This document shows positions 48,629-57,250 of a DNA stretch of 64,000 bases, one piece after another (positions within the stretch are counted from its first letter, which is position 1; each line of letters begins with the position of its first letter). A program made the position numbers and the translations under genes. This DNA comes from UBA1724 sp963621575 (GTDB lineage: Bacteria > Verrucomicrobiota > Lentisphaeria > Oligosphaerales > Oligosphaeraceae): contig CAVFEH010000008.1 of the NCBI GenBank assembly GCA_963621575.1, positions 15,529 through 79,528 of the forward strand. The letters are read 5' to 3'. Below the pieces are notes generated by a model, which was not told the origin of the DNA, searched no databases, and worked only from the letters and a program-made list of their open reading frames with translations.

Positions 48629-50509
48629 ATGAAGGCGTTTTTGGAGAAGATTGAGGATTTTCTGGAGTTGGGCGGCACGCGGAAGGAGATTGTGTTCCTG
48701 GTGTTGTCGGGTGTTGCGGTGTTGTGCAGTCTTTTTGGGGTGCGGCCCTGCGGCGTGGAGCCCGCGTGGGTCGCCATCGTGTTGTGCGGCGTGCCCATTG
48801 TGCTGGAGGCCTTCGTGGGTCTGGCGGGCTCCTTCGACATCAAGGCGGACGTGCTGGTGGCCATGGCACTGATCGCCTCCCTCTGCATCGGCGAGTATTT
48901 TGCGGCGGGGGAGGTGGCTTTCATCATGCAGTTGGGCGAGCTTCTGGAGGACCTGACGGTTGCGCGCGCCCGTGCCGGCATAGAGAAGCTGGTGCGTCTG
49001 ACGCCGCAGACGGCGCGGGTTTTGCGGGATGGCGTCGAGGAGATTGTGCCTGCGGGCCAGGTGCGGGCGGGGGACCGGATCCGGGTGCTGCCCGGCGAGA
49101 GCGTCCCCGTGGATGGCGTGATTGTCTCCGGCCAGACTTCCATTGACCAGTCCGTCATGACCGGCGAGTCCATGCCGGTGGACAAGACGGTGGGCGACGA
49201 CGTCTCCAGCGGCACGGTGAACCAGTTCGGCGCCTTTGAGATGGACGCCGTGAAGGTGGGCGAGGACAGCTCCATCCAGCGGATGGTGCGCCTGGTGCAG
49301 TCGGCGGATGCGGGCAAGGCGAAGATCGTGGGCATTGCGGACCGCTGGGCCACCTGGATCGTGGTGGTCGCGTTGGCCAGCGCCGGCGTGACCTGGCTGG
49401 TGACCGGGGAGGCCATCCGCGCGGTGACAATCCTGGTGGTCTTCTGTCCCTGCGCCCTGGTGCTGGCCACGCCAACGGCCATCATGGCGGCCATCGGAAA
49501 CGCCACCCGCCACGGCTTCCTGGTGCGGGAGGGCGACGCCCTGGAGCGCCTTTCCCAGGTGAAGGTGGTGGCCTTCGACAAGACGGGCACCCTGACCTAC
49601 GGCGCCCCCGAGGTGGTGGGCGTGGGGAGCGTCTCGGACGCCCTCTCCGGGGAGGAGCTCTACCGCCTGGCGGCGTCGGCGGAGCAGTTTTCCGAACATC
49701 CCCTGGGAAAGGCGGTGGTGAAGGGCTGCCGGAAGGACGGCGCGGAGCCGCTCCCCGCCGAGGAGTTCGAGATGCTCCCCGGACGTGGCGTATGCGCCAT
49801 CGTTGACGGACACCGGGTCTGCGCCGGAAATCCGGAACTGCTCCGGGAACGGGGCGTGGAGATGGCTCCGCCGGAGGCGGCGGGGCGCTTCCTGGACGAG
49901 GGATGCACGGTGACATACGTCTCCGTGGATGGGAAGTTCGCCGGATTCCTGGCGCTTTCCGACACCCTTCGCCGCGAGAGCTTCTCCACCATCGCCTGCC
50001 TCTCCGGACTCCATGTCACGCCGGCGCTCTTGACCGGGGACCACGAGAATGCGGCGAAGGCCATCGCCGGAAGGCTGAAGATCCAGGAGGTGAAAGCCGA
50101 TTGCCTCCCCGAGGACAAGCTGGCCGCCATCGACGAATACCAGCGCGGACACAAGCCTGTCTGCATGATCGGCGACGGCATCAACGACGCACCCGCCCTC
50201 AAGAAGGCCAATGTGGGAATCGCCATGGGCGGCGTGGGAAGCGACATCGCCGTGGACGCCGCCGACATCGCCCTGGTGAACGACGACGTGAAGGAGCTTC
50301 CGCACCTCATCGCGCTCTCCCGGCGCATGATGACCACCATCAAGCTCAACATGTGCTTTTCCATGGGCGTGAATTTCGTGGCCATCATCCTGGCCGCCGT
50401 CGGAACCCTGAACCCCGTGGTGGGCGCATTGGTCCACAATGGCGGCTCCTTCCTGGTCATCCTCAACTCCGCGCTCCTCCTGCAGTGGAGATACAACCGG
50501 CTTTGCTAG
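48629..50509 (+). CDS. heavy-metal translocating P-type ATPase
   Basis: A 626-residue P1B-ATPase exporting a transition metal from the cytoplasm. It has the CPC membrane motif (FCPCALVLATPTAIMAAIGN), phosphorylation site DKTGTLT, GDGINDAPAL hinge and HPLG-type motif (SEHPLGKAV). There is no N-terminal CxxC metal-binding domain; the protein begins directly with the membrane region, so it is shorter than typical CopA. The C-terminal helix (ALVHNGGSFLVILNSALLL) is more like Zn/Cd pumps. CsoR-type control points to copper; the motif evidence is mixed. GAGGAG supports ATG 48629. Confidence 0.92.
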   Translation: MKAFLEKIEDFLELGGTRKEIVFLVLSGVAVLCSLFGVRPCGVEPAWVAIVLCGVPIVLEAFVGLAGSFDIKADVLVAMALIASLCIGEYFAAGEVAFIMQLGELLEDLTVARARAGIEKLVRLTPQTARVLRDGVEEIVPAGQVRAGDRIRVLPGESVPVDGVIVSGQTSIDQSVMTGESMPVDKTVGDDVSSGTVNQFGAFEMDAVKVGEDSSIQRMVRLVQSADAGKAKIVGIADRWATWIVVVALASAGVTWLVTGEAIRAVTILVVFCPCALVLATPTAIMAAIGNATRHGFLVREGDALERLSQVKVVAFDKTGTLTYGAPEVVGVGSVSDALSGEELYRLAASAEQFSEHPLGKAVVKGCRKDGAEPLPAEEFEMLPGRGVCAIVDGHRVCAGNPELLRERGVEMAPPEAAGRFLDEGCTVTYVSVDGKFAGFLALSDTLRRESFSTIACLSGLHVTPALLTGDHENAAKAIAGRLKIQEVKADCLPEDKLAAIDEYQRGHKPVCMIGDGINDAPALKKANVGIAMGGVGSDIAVDAADIALVNDDVKELPHLIALSRRMMTTIKLNMCFSMGVNFVAIILAAVGTLNPVVGALVHNGGSFLVILNSALLLQWRYNRLC

Positions 50510-50578
50510 CATAACACCGGTGGGAGGAGGGGGGAGGCGCTGTGTTTCCCTGCGTGGACCGCCAACAGTCCCCTCAGT

Positions 50579-50630
50579 ACACAGAAAAGGCCGGTGGAAC
50601 TGAGTGTCGTTCCGCCGGCCCTTTCTGTGT
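50579..50630 (+). terminator. bidirectional terminator between metal ATPase and ACT protein
   Basis: ACACAGAAAAGGCCGG... pairs with CCGGCCCTTTCTGTGT; A and T tracts within the arms serve both converging genes. Confidence 0.85.
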
Positions 50631-50644
50631 TTGCGTGTTTCTGT

Positions 50645-51220
50645 CTAGATCTCGTTTGTGACGCGGAAGAGGGCGTCGTGCCGGAGACCGATGTCGAGCT
50701 GGTCCCGGAAGGCCAGTCCCATGCTGTTCTGGAGTTTCCGGACATCCAGGTCCTTGGGGATCTGGATTTGCCAGATCATGGTGTAGCTTCCCCGGTGGTT
50801 CCGGCTGGAGAGGTCGACGATGTTGATGCCGCGTTCTTTGAGGTATGCGGCGACTGTGGCGACCAATCCCGGGTGGTCGGGACCGGAGGCGGTGAGGACG
50901 TAGGTGTCCTCGCGGCTCATGGGGGTGGTGATGACATGGTCCTCGGGGCAGGGGAGGACGCCGAAGCAGGCGTCCCCGAGGGAGGGGATGGCGTGCAGGG
51001 CGTCCAGGATGGCCTGCTTGCTGGTCTCATGGGAGAAGTCGACCAGGAGGATCATGGTGAAATACTCCTGGAGGACCGTCTGGCTGACATCCAGGAGATT
51101 TCCGTTGAGGCGCCGGATGGCGTCGCTCACATCGGCCACGATGCCCACCTGGTCATGGTACATGACGGAGATGGCGTACCGCTGGAGCTTCGCGGGTTGC
51201 GCTTTTGGAGGGGTGGTCAT
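50645..51220 (-). CDS. tandem ACT-domain protein (GcvR-like)
   Basis: A 191-residue cytoplasmic protein with two ACT domains. The first starts YAISVMYHDQVGIVADVSDAI, the second starts YVLTASGPDHPGLVATVAAYL; both have the aspartate and glycine pattern of amino-acid-binding ACT folds. This matches the GcvR-like family (glycine-cleavage regulation in enterics). No gcv genes lie nearby. It is the last gene of the long minus-strand run containing rhaA and rhaB, 21 bases after rhaA. Confidence 0.82.
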   Translation of the reverse strand: MTTPPKAQPAKLQRYAISVMYHDQVGIVADVSDAIRRLNGNLLDVSQTVLQEYFTMILLVDFSHETSKQAILDALHAIPSLGDACFGVLPCPEDHVITTPMSREDTYVLTASGPDHPGLVATVAAYLKERGINIVDLSSRNHRGSYTMIWQIQIPKDLDVRKLQNSMGLAFRDQLDIGLRHDALFRVTNEI

Positions 51221-51241
51221 GGGGAGGAGGCCTTGGGATTT

Positions 51242-52537
51242 TCAGCGGCAGCGGGCGACGGTGCGGTCGTATTCCACCAGGTCGTTGATCCAGGCGGGGC
51301 CCGCGGGGACGCCGGCGCGGCGGCAGAATTCGTCGTAGACGGCTTCCCAGGGGGCACCCTTGAGCTCTTCCAGGAGGGCGAGCTTCATGGCGCCGTCGCC
51401 GTTGCGCTCGAATTCATCGAGGGTCCCGGTGGGTTCCAGGAGGGCGTAGAGGGCGGCCTTCTGGGCGGCGCGGGTTCCCACGACCCAGGCGCCCACGCGG
51501 TTGATGGAGCCGTCGAAGAAGTCGAGGGCCAGGTAGGTGTTCTTGAGGAACTTGCAGCGGACCAGCTGCAGGAAGAGGTTCCGCAGATCGTCGTTGAAGA
51601 TGACCACGTGGTCGGAGTCCCAGCGGATGGGCCGGGAGACGTGGATGAGGAGTTCCTTCTGGAAGGTGGCCACGGAGGAGATCTTGTCGTCAATGGTCTC
51701 GGTGGGGTGGAAGTGTCCCATGTCGAAGGTGAGCATGAGGTCCTTCTCGGGGCGGGAGGCCACGTAGTTCATGTAGAACTCGTGGGAGCCCACGGTGTAG
51801 TCTTCCATGCCGATTCCGAAGACCTTGCTCTCCAGGCCGTCGCGGATGAAGGCGGGGTTCAGCTTTTCGGCGAAGATCTGGTCGTAGGAGTCCTTGAGGA
51901 GCTGCCGGGGGGTGAGGCGGTCGACGGGCTGGTCCTTGGCGCCGTCGGGGATCCAGTGGTTGACGATGCAGGGGGAGCCCTGGGCCTCGCCCATGGCGGC
52001 GGCGATGAGCCGGCACTGCTTGTCGTGGCGGATCCAGAAATCGCGGATCTTCTTGTCGCGGTTGGAGAGGGTGTAGCCGGAGTCGGCCAGGGGGTGTGCG
52101 AAGAAGGTGGGGTTGAAGTCCAGGGCGACGCCCATTTCCCGGGCCCACTTCATCCACTTGGCGAAGTGCTCAGGGGCGATTTCGTCGCGGTCCACCACTT
52201 TTCCGTCCGTCTCGGCGTAGATGGCGTGGAGGTTGAAGCGCTTTTTGCCGGGGAGCAGTTTCAGGACGCGCTCGGCATCGCAGCGGAGCTGCTCGGGGGA
52301 GGCGGCGCAGCCGGGGTAGTTTCCGGTGCTCATGATGCCGCCGCCGTTGACGGCGCCCTCGTGGACCTCGAAGCCGTGGACGTCGTCGCCCTGCCAGCAG
52401 TGGAGGGAGAAGGGGGTTTCCGCCAGGGTCTTCAGTGCGGCCTCGGTGTCGACGCCCAGGTCGGCGAAGGCCTTCTTGGCCAGCTCATAGCGCTGCTGGA
52501 TTTCGGCGTCGCTGGGGATGGGGAAGTTCTTGCTCAT
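51242..52537 (-). CDS. rhaA: L-rhamnose isomerase
   Basis: Interconverts L-rhamnose and L-rhamnulose in the cytoplasm. The 431-residue protein has the family features FSLHCWQGDDVHGFE near residue 45, ALDFNPTFFAHPLADSGYTLS, KVFGIGMEDYTVGSHEFYMN, LTFDMGHFHPTETI and ALDFFDGSINRVGAWVVGTR, which include the metal-binding acidic and His residues of RhaA. ATG 52537 gives MSKNFPIPSDAEI; the frame extends upstream but without resemblance. There is no clear Shine-Dalgarno. Kinase gene rhaB lies two genes upstream; the aldolase RhaD is not in the window. Confidence 0.96.
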   Translation of the reverse strand: MSKNFPIPSDAEIQQRYELAKKAFADLGVDTEAALKTLAETPFSLHCWQGDDVHGFEVHEGAVNGGGIMSTGNYPGCAASPEQLRCDAERVLKLLPGKKRFNLHAIYAETDGKVVDRDEIAPEHFAKWMKWAREMGVALDFNPTFFAHPLADSGYTLSNRDKKIRDFWIRHDKQCRLIAAAMGEAQGSPCIVNHWIPDGAKDQPVDRLTPRQLLKDSYDQIFAEKLNPAFIRDGLESKVFGIGMEDYTVGSHEFYMNYVASRPEKDLMLTFDMGHFHPTETIDDKISSVATFQKELLIHVSRPIRWDSDHVVIFNDDLRNLFLQLVRCKFLKNTYLALDFFDGSINRVGAWVVGTRAAQKAALYALLEPTGTLDEFERNGDGAMKLALLEELKGAPWEAVYDEFCRRAGVPAGPAWINDLVEYDRTVARCR

Positions 52538-52601
52538 GGTCTTGGTTTTCGTTGGGAGTTCTGGGAATGGTTGCAGGATGAAGGGGGCGTGGGGAGAAGG
52601 G

Positions 52602-53672
52602 CTAGCGTACCAGCGGCAGGTCGATTTTGAGGACCTGCGGCGGGATGCTCCAGCTGTCGGAGAAACGGATCTCCGCCATGGCGCGGGAGGCTTTTTCGGT
52701 GGCGGGGATGGTGACCATGCGGGTGAACGCGCGTCGTCCTCCGGGGGGGATTGCGCCAAAGTAGAAGAGCTTCCCGTCCAGGCCCTCCATGCGGGAGAAG
52801 GTGCGGGCGATGAGGCAGGAGGTCTGGACGCTGCCGGGATTCTCCACCTCCACGGTGACGGGCACCGGCTTGCCTGCCTCCAGGAGCACGCAGTCCTTGG
52901 GGAAGCGCACCCGGCAGAGCAGGGCGTCCTGCTCGGGCTTCCCCTTGCTCAACCGGAAGTCCAGGCCGTAGGCCAGCAGGACCTCGCCGGCTTCGTCCTC
53001 GTCCAGCTGTCGCTCGTCGCTGGGGCGCCGGCGGGGCATGGTCCGTGTGAGGGTCAAGTGGAGGGGGTCGTAGCCCGCAACACGGATTTCCAAATCGGCG
53101 GAGCGGGTGCTCAGGTCATCGAAGAGCGCCAGCAGGTCCAGGCGGCAGTCGGGATCCCGCACCAGGCCCGTGCGGTCGGTGGAGAGTTCCACGCCGTTCA
53201 GAAGGACCTTCGTCGACACCAGGGGGCCGGCGGGCAGGGTGATCGTGCGTTGGCTGCTCTCCCCCTCCCAGACTTCGCCGTCCAGGCGGCTGTAGTCGTA
53301 GGTCCCCTGGTCCTCGGTTTCGCCGGGGACGAAGGTGCGCAGGAGGGTCTCGTAGATGCGGACCTCGGTGATGGTCTGGAGCTCCTGGCGGTCCAGCTGG
53401 ATGGTCAGCTGCGCATTGTCGTCTTCCGTGGAGAGGGCGGCTGCCAGCCGGTAGGTGGATTTGCGGCCGCGGGTCTCCGTGCGAAGATAGGCTCCGCGGC
53501 AGCGGGAGGAGCGCTCGGGGAGGTCGTCGCGCCGCTGGCTGGCGGGCGTCAGACGCTCCAGGACGGCGGGGGAGATTCCGATGCCGTCGCCGGAGAGCCC
53601 CTGCGCGGGCAGTACGGCGGGGGTCAGCAGGAGCCCGAAGGCGAGAAGGAGGGTTGCGGCGTGGCGGATCAT
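52602..53672 (-). CDS. secreted protein of unknown function
   Basis: A 356-residue exported protein with signal peptide MIRHAATLLLAFGLLLTPAVLPAQ. The rest is mostly beta-strand-like, with no cysteine cluster, no repeats and no recognised motif; VPVTVEVENPGSVQTSCLIA (about residue 270) resembles an immunoglobulin-like or CARDB-type strand pattern. Its ATG overlaps the stop of the preceding gene by four bases (ATGA), so the two are translated together. It lies between rhaB and rhaA. A role in the periplasm or outer membrane related to glycan use is only inferred from position. Confidence 0.75.
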   Translation of the reverse strand: MIRHAATLLLAFGLLLTPAVLPAQGLSGDGIGISPAVLERLTPASQRRDDLPERSSRCRGAYLRTETRGRKSTYRLAAALSTEDDNAQLTIQLDRQELQTITEVRIYETLLRTFVPGETEDQGTYDYSRLDGEVWEGESSQRTITLPAGPLVSTKVLLNGVELSTDRTGLVRDPDCRLDLLALFDDLSTRSADLEIRVAGYDPLHLTLTRTMPRRRPSDERQLDEDEAGEVLLAYGLDFRLSKGKPEQDALLCRVRFPKDCVLLEAGKPVPVTVEVENPGSVQTSCLIARTFSRMEGLDGKLFYFGAIPPGGRRAFTRMVTIPATEKASRAMAEIRFSDSWSIPPQVLKIDLPLVR

Positions 53673-54820
53673 GGCAGCTCCTCCATGGGGGGATCGGCGG
53701 ACGGCGCGGGGAGGGTCTCGGTTGCGGACGGTGCGGGTTCTGGCTCGGGCTCAGGCGCCTGTGCCTGTGCCGCTTCCTCCTCCTCCTGGAGGAGTTTCGC
53801 CAGTTTCGCCAGGCGGGCGTCGCGTCCGGCGGTGAGTTCTGCAGTCAGGACGCATCCCAGCTCGGGGTAGCAAGCCCAGGGGAGTTCCCTGCGGACCGCG
53901 GCGCCGTCTTTGCGATTGGCGAGAGCGCCGCCGGGATCCCATATGCTTCCCATTTGGGCGCCGAAACGCTGGAGGGCCTCCTTTTCGCGGGGCGGAATGG
54001 AGACATCCCGGTCGTCAAGCCAGGCCGCGGCATTCAGGCGGCGGCCATAGTCTTCAAGGGCTCCCAGGCGTTTTTCCGCGGGGAGTCGGCAGGGGAATCC
54101 GGAAAGGAGCCCCAGGATGGCGGCCACGTGCGCCGCTTCCTGGAGGGTGACGCCCTCTGTGCGGAAGTGCTTCAGGCGCGCGGCGTTCTCTTCGTCGGAG
54201 GCCTCGGGGTGCCCCTGGATCCAGAGTTCCTGGAGGAGTGCGGGGGGGAGGGGGGCGGTGGAGACGTAGAAGAGCGGCCTGTCCTTCTTCTCGACCAGCG
54301 TAAATTCCACGCCGTGGGTTTCAAAGGTGTCCGGCGGCGGAATCCGGAGGATGTGGGATTCCAGTTGCTGGAGGGTGCGGAGGAGGTATGGCTGGACGCC
54401 CTGCAGGTCCTGCCCGAAGCGCTGGAGGGAGTCCATGTAGTGGTCGAAGTAGCTCTGTTCCTGGCGGAGGAGCTGCCGGCTGCTGGAGTAGACGGCCAGG
54501 TCGTTGCGGAAGGCCACCTGCCGCTCCAGGTTCCGCTCCAGGTCCCGCTGCAGCTCCATGCCCTGCCTGCGCAGGGACATGGCGCGCTTCACGGACTGGT
54601 CGGGGTCCGGGATCCGGGCGATTTCCGGCAGGGCCTCCTGGAATGCCTTGAGGTCCCGCCGGCACTCCTGCTGGAGTTGCTGGATCCCGGCGTAGTCCCT
54701 GGTCAGGTCCTGGAAGGTCTTGGGGGCCTGCGCGGGAGTGGTCTGGGCGTTCAGCGCCCAGGGCAGGAGGATTCCCGCCAGCAGTGCGAGGGCTCTTCCG
54801 ATGTGCCTGGAGTGGAGCAT
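53669..54820 (-). CDS. secreted helical protein of unknown function
   Basis: A 383-residue protein with signal peptide MLHSRHIGRALALLAGILLPWALNA. Residues 35-170 are helical and coiled-coil-like (LERNLERQVAFRNDL, RQLLRQEQSYFDHYMDSLQR). The C-terminus is an acidic/proline-rich tail (EEEEAAQAQAPEPEPEPAPS). No family recognised. Translationally coupled to the next gene through a four-base overlap and 26 bases after rhaB. The pair between rhaB and rhaA seems to be a unit inserted in the sugar operon. Confidence 0.75.
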   Translation of the reverse strand: MLHSRHIGRALALLAGILLPWALNAQTTPAQAPKTFQDLTRDYAGIQQLQQECRRDLKAFQEALPEIARIPDPDQSVKRAMSLRRQGMELQRDLERNLERQVAFRNDLAVYSSSRQLLRQEQSYFDHYMDSLQRFGQDLQGVQPYLLRTLQQLESHILRIPPPDTFETHGVEFTLVEKKDRPLFYVSTAPLPPALLQELWIQGHPEASDEENAARLKHFRTEGVTLQEAAHVAAILGLLSGFPCRLPAEKRLGALEDYGRRLNAAAWLDDRDVSIPPREKEALQRFGAQMGSIWDPGGALANRKDGAAVRRELPWACYPELGCVLTAELTAGRDARLAKLAKLLQEEEEAAQAQAPEPEPEPAPSATETLPAPSADPPMEELP

Positions 54821-54846
54821 GGTGCGCGGTCGCGGTCCTTGGGAGT

Positions 54847-56334
54847 TTAGCCGATGGAGTGCCCTTGGCGGCAGATCTCCTGGTAGGTCTGGAAGGCCTT
54901 CTCCCAGGCGTCGCCGTCGGTGGGCAGGCAGGTCTGGGAGGGTTCGGAGGCCTTTACGATCCTGCGGCCCTCCTCCAGGGTGGGGATGGTGCCGGTGGCC
55001 ATGGCCTGCCCCAGGATGTTGCCCATGGCGGTGGCCTCCACGGGTCCGGTGACCACGGGCGCCTGGATGGCGTTTGCGGTGAACTGGTTGAGCAGGGCAT
55101 TCTGGCAGCCGCCGCCCACCAGGTGCAGGACGGTGAGCTTCGTGCCGGTGAGCTCCTCCAGTTCGCTCCAGGTCTGGCGATACTTCAGCGCCAGGGATTC
55201 CAGGGCCACCCGGATGACCTGTCCGGGGGTCTCGGGGACCCTCTGTCCGCTGTCCTTGCAGAACTGGCGGATGCGCGCCGGCATGTCTCCGGGAGGCGCG
55301 AAGAGGGAGTCGTTGGGGTTGACGACGGCCAGGAAGGCGGGCTCCTTGGCGGCCATCTGGGCCAGTTCGCCGAAGGAGTATTTGGCGCCCTCCCGGATCC
55401 AGGTGTTGCGGCACTCCTGGATGAGCCAGAGTCCCATGATGTTCTTCAGGAAGCGGATGGTGTTGCCCACGCCGCCTTCGTTGGTGTAGTTGGCGGCCAT
55501 GGCCGCTTCGTCCGTGCGGGGCTTGGGGAGCTCCACGCCCATGAGGCTCCAGGTGCCGCTGGAGAGATACGCCCAGTCCTTTTCGCCGGCGGAGGGCACC
55601 GCGGCCACGGCGGAGGCGGTGTCATGACTTCCGATGTGGATGACGGGGATGGGTCCGCAGTGGAACTCCTTCTGGAGCTCGGGGCTGAGGGAGGCGGCCA
55701 CGGTGCAGGAGGGGACGATTTCGGGGAAGAGGGAGCGCTTCAGGCCCAGGGCGTCGATGATCTTCCAGGACCAGTCGCCGGTGGCGGGGTTGAAGAGCTG
55801 GGAGGTGGTGGCGATGGAGTATTCCGCGGCGGCCTTTCCACAGAGCAGATAGGTGAGGGCGTTGGGGATGAAGAGGAGCTTGTCGGCCTTCTGCAGGGCC
55901 TCTTCGTGGTCCCGGAGGGAGGCGGAGAGCTGGAAGATGGTGTTGATGGACATGAACTGGATGCCGGTCTCCCGGTAGATCTCCTCCTTGGAGATCCGCG
56001 CGAAGGTCCAGGACATCACGTCGTCGGTGCGGGTGTCGCGGTAGTGGTGGGGCAGGCCGATGAGCTTTCCGTCGGCGCCCAGGTAGCAGAGGTCCACGCC
56101 CCAGGTGTCGATGCCGATGCCGTCAATGGCGCTCTCGGCGGCCAGGGCCTTCCGGAGGCCCTCCTTGATTTCGGCGAAGAGGGTGTGGATGTCCCAGTAG
56201 ATGTGTCCGTCGACCTCGTGGGGGCCGTTGGCGAAGCGGTGGAGTTCCTCCAGGGCGATGGTCTTTCCGTCGAAGCGTCCCAGGATGGCGCGTCCGCTGG
56301 AGGCGCCGAGATCGAATGCCAGGTAGTTTTTCAT
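54847..56334 (-). CDS. rhaB: rhamnulokinase
   Basis: Phosphorylates L-rhamnulose at O1 with ATP. A 495-residue FGGY-type sugar kinase: N-terminal YLAFDLGASSGRAILG (phosphate-1 loop), GIGIDTWGVDLCYLG (catalytic-base region), MSINTIFQLSA (RhaB-specific), YLSSGTWSLMGVE and LHLVGGGCQNALLNQF (C-terminal ATP-binding). Length matches E. coli RhaB (489). Located 20 bases after the metallophosphoesterase gene on the same strand. Together with rhaA it indicates rhamnose or pectin rhamnogalacturonan use. Confidence 0.96.
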   Translation of the reverse strand: MKNYLAFDLGASSGRAILGRFDGKTIALEELHRFANGPHEVDGHIYWDIHTLFAEIKEGLRKALAAESAIDGIGIDTWGVDLCYLGADGKLIGLPHHYRDTRTDDVMSWTFARISKEEIYRETGIQFMSINTIFQLSASLRDHEEALQKADKLLFIPNALTYLLCGKAAAEYSIATTSQLFNPATGDWSWKIIDALGLKRSLFPEIVPSCTVAASLSPELQKEFHCGPIPVIHIGSHDTASAVAAVPSAGEKDWAYLSSGTWSLMGVELPKPRTDEAAMAANYTNEGGVGNTIRFLKNIMGLWLIQECRNTWIREGAKYSFGELAQMAAKEPAFLAVVNPNDSLFAPPGDMPARIRQFCKDSGQRVPETPGQVIRVALESLALKYRQTWSELEELTGTKLTVLHLVGGGCQNALLNQFTANAIQAPVVTGPVEATAMGNILGQAMATGTIPTLEEGRRIVKASEPSQTCLPTDGDAWEKAFQTYQEICRQGHSIG

Positions 56335-56353
56335 GTGGTGTTTTTGCAGGGGG

Positions 56354-57238
56354 TCAGCTGACGGGCAGTCGGAGGATCTGCGGGGAGAGGGTTCGGGTTT
56401 CCGGGAAGTAGTCCAGCATGGCGCAGGAGTTCCGGATGGTGAGGGAGCCGGCGCCCACGAGCCAGGGTGCGCCGGTGGCGTGGGGGGCGTGGAGGAAGGG
56501 ATGGTGGACGTGTCCGGAGCAGTGTGCGAGATAGCGCCCCTCCTCCCCCCATTCCCAAAGGCGCCGCCAATGCACCAGCTGGGAGCGCCAGGGGAGCGGG
56601 CGCTCCGTCCTGCCGAAAACGGGGAAATGGCTGGCCAGCAGGCGTTCCCTCCCATCCGCAGGGGAAGCGCAGGTGAGAATATACCGCAGTTTGTCCCACT
56701 CGTCGTCGGGGAGTTCGCCGTTGGAGAGCCAGGGCACGCAGGGGCGCGCGCCGGAGAAGGCGACCACTTCCAGGGGGCCCAGAGGCAGGGCGGCGGGGAG
56801 GTCTTCCAGGGTGAGGCCCCCGCCGTTGAGATGCTGGAAGGCCTCCCGGAGCGGCGGCAGGGCGGCGGGGACGTATGCGTCGTGGTTGCCGGGGAGGTAG
56901 ATGAAGCGTCCCGGGCAGGCGAGCCGGAGGGGTTCCAGGAGCTCCAGGGCTTTCTGGAATTCCCGGGGGTCTCCGATGGCGGTGAGGTCGCCGGTGCACA
57001 GCACGGCGTCGAAGGCGCCCTGCCGGGCCCACCGGGACAGGGTCTCCAGGTGCGCGAGGCATTGTGCGCCCTGCCGGGTCAGCCGCTGGTTGAGGCGCCC
57101 CAGGCAGCGTTTGTCCAGGAGGTATCTCCACTGCCAATCGGGGATGCCGACATGGATGTCGGAGATGTGGAGCACCCGGAAGGCGCCGGGCGCCTTTGGG
57201 GGGAGGGCGGCTTTTGCCGTGTCGTCAACGGGGCCCAT
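56354..57238 (-). CDS. calcineurin-like metallophosphoesterase
   Basis: A 294-residue soluble phosphoesterase. The five di-metal blocks are visible: LHISDIHVG, LCTGDLTAIGDP, LPGNHDAYVP, LASHFPVFG and CSGHVHHPFLHA. This is the class III cyclic-nucleotide/3',5'-cAMP phosphodiesterase-like layout, but substrates of this superfamily are broad. No signal peptide. It lies between the NtrC-like regulator (12-base gap) and rhaB (19-base gap). Confidence 0.88.
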   Translation of the reverse strand: MGPVDDTAKAALPPKAPGAFRVLHISDIHVGIPDWQWRYLLDKRCLGRLNQRLTRQGAQCLAHLETLSRWARQGAFDAVLCTGDLTAIGDPREFQKALELLEPLRLACPGRFIYLPGNHDAYVPAALPPLREAFQHLNGGGLTLEDLPAALPLGPLEVVAFSGARPCVPWLSNGELPDDEWDKLRYILTCASPADGRERLLASHFPVFGRTERPLPWRSQLVHWRRLWEWGEEGRYLAHCSGHVHHPFLHAPHATGAPWLVGAGSLTIRNSCAMLDYFPETRTLSPQILRLPVS

Positions 57239-57250
57239 GGCGGGTGGCGC

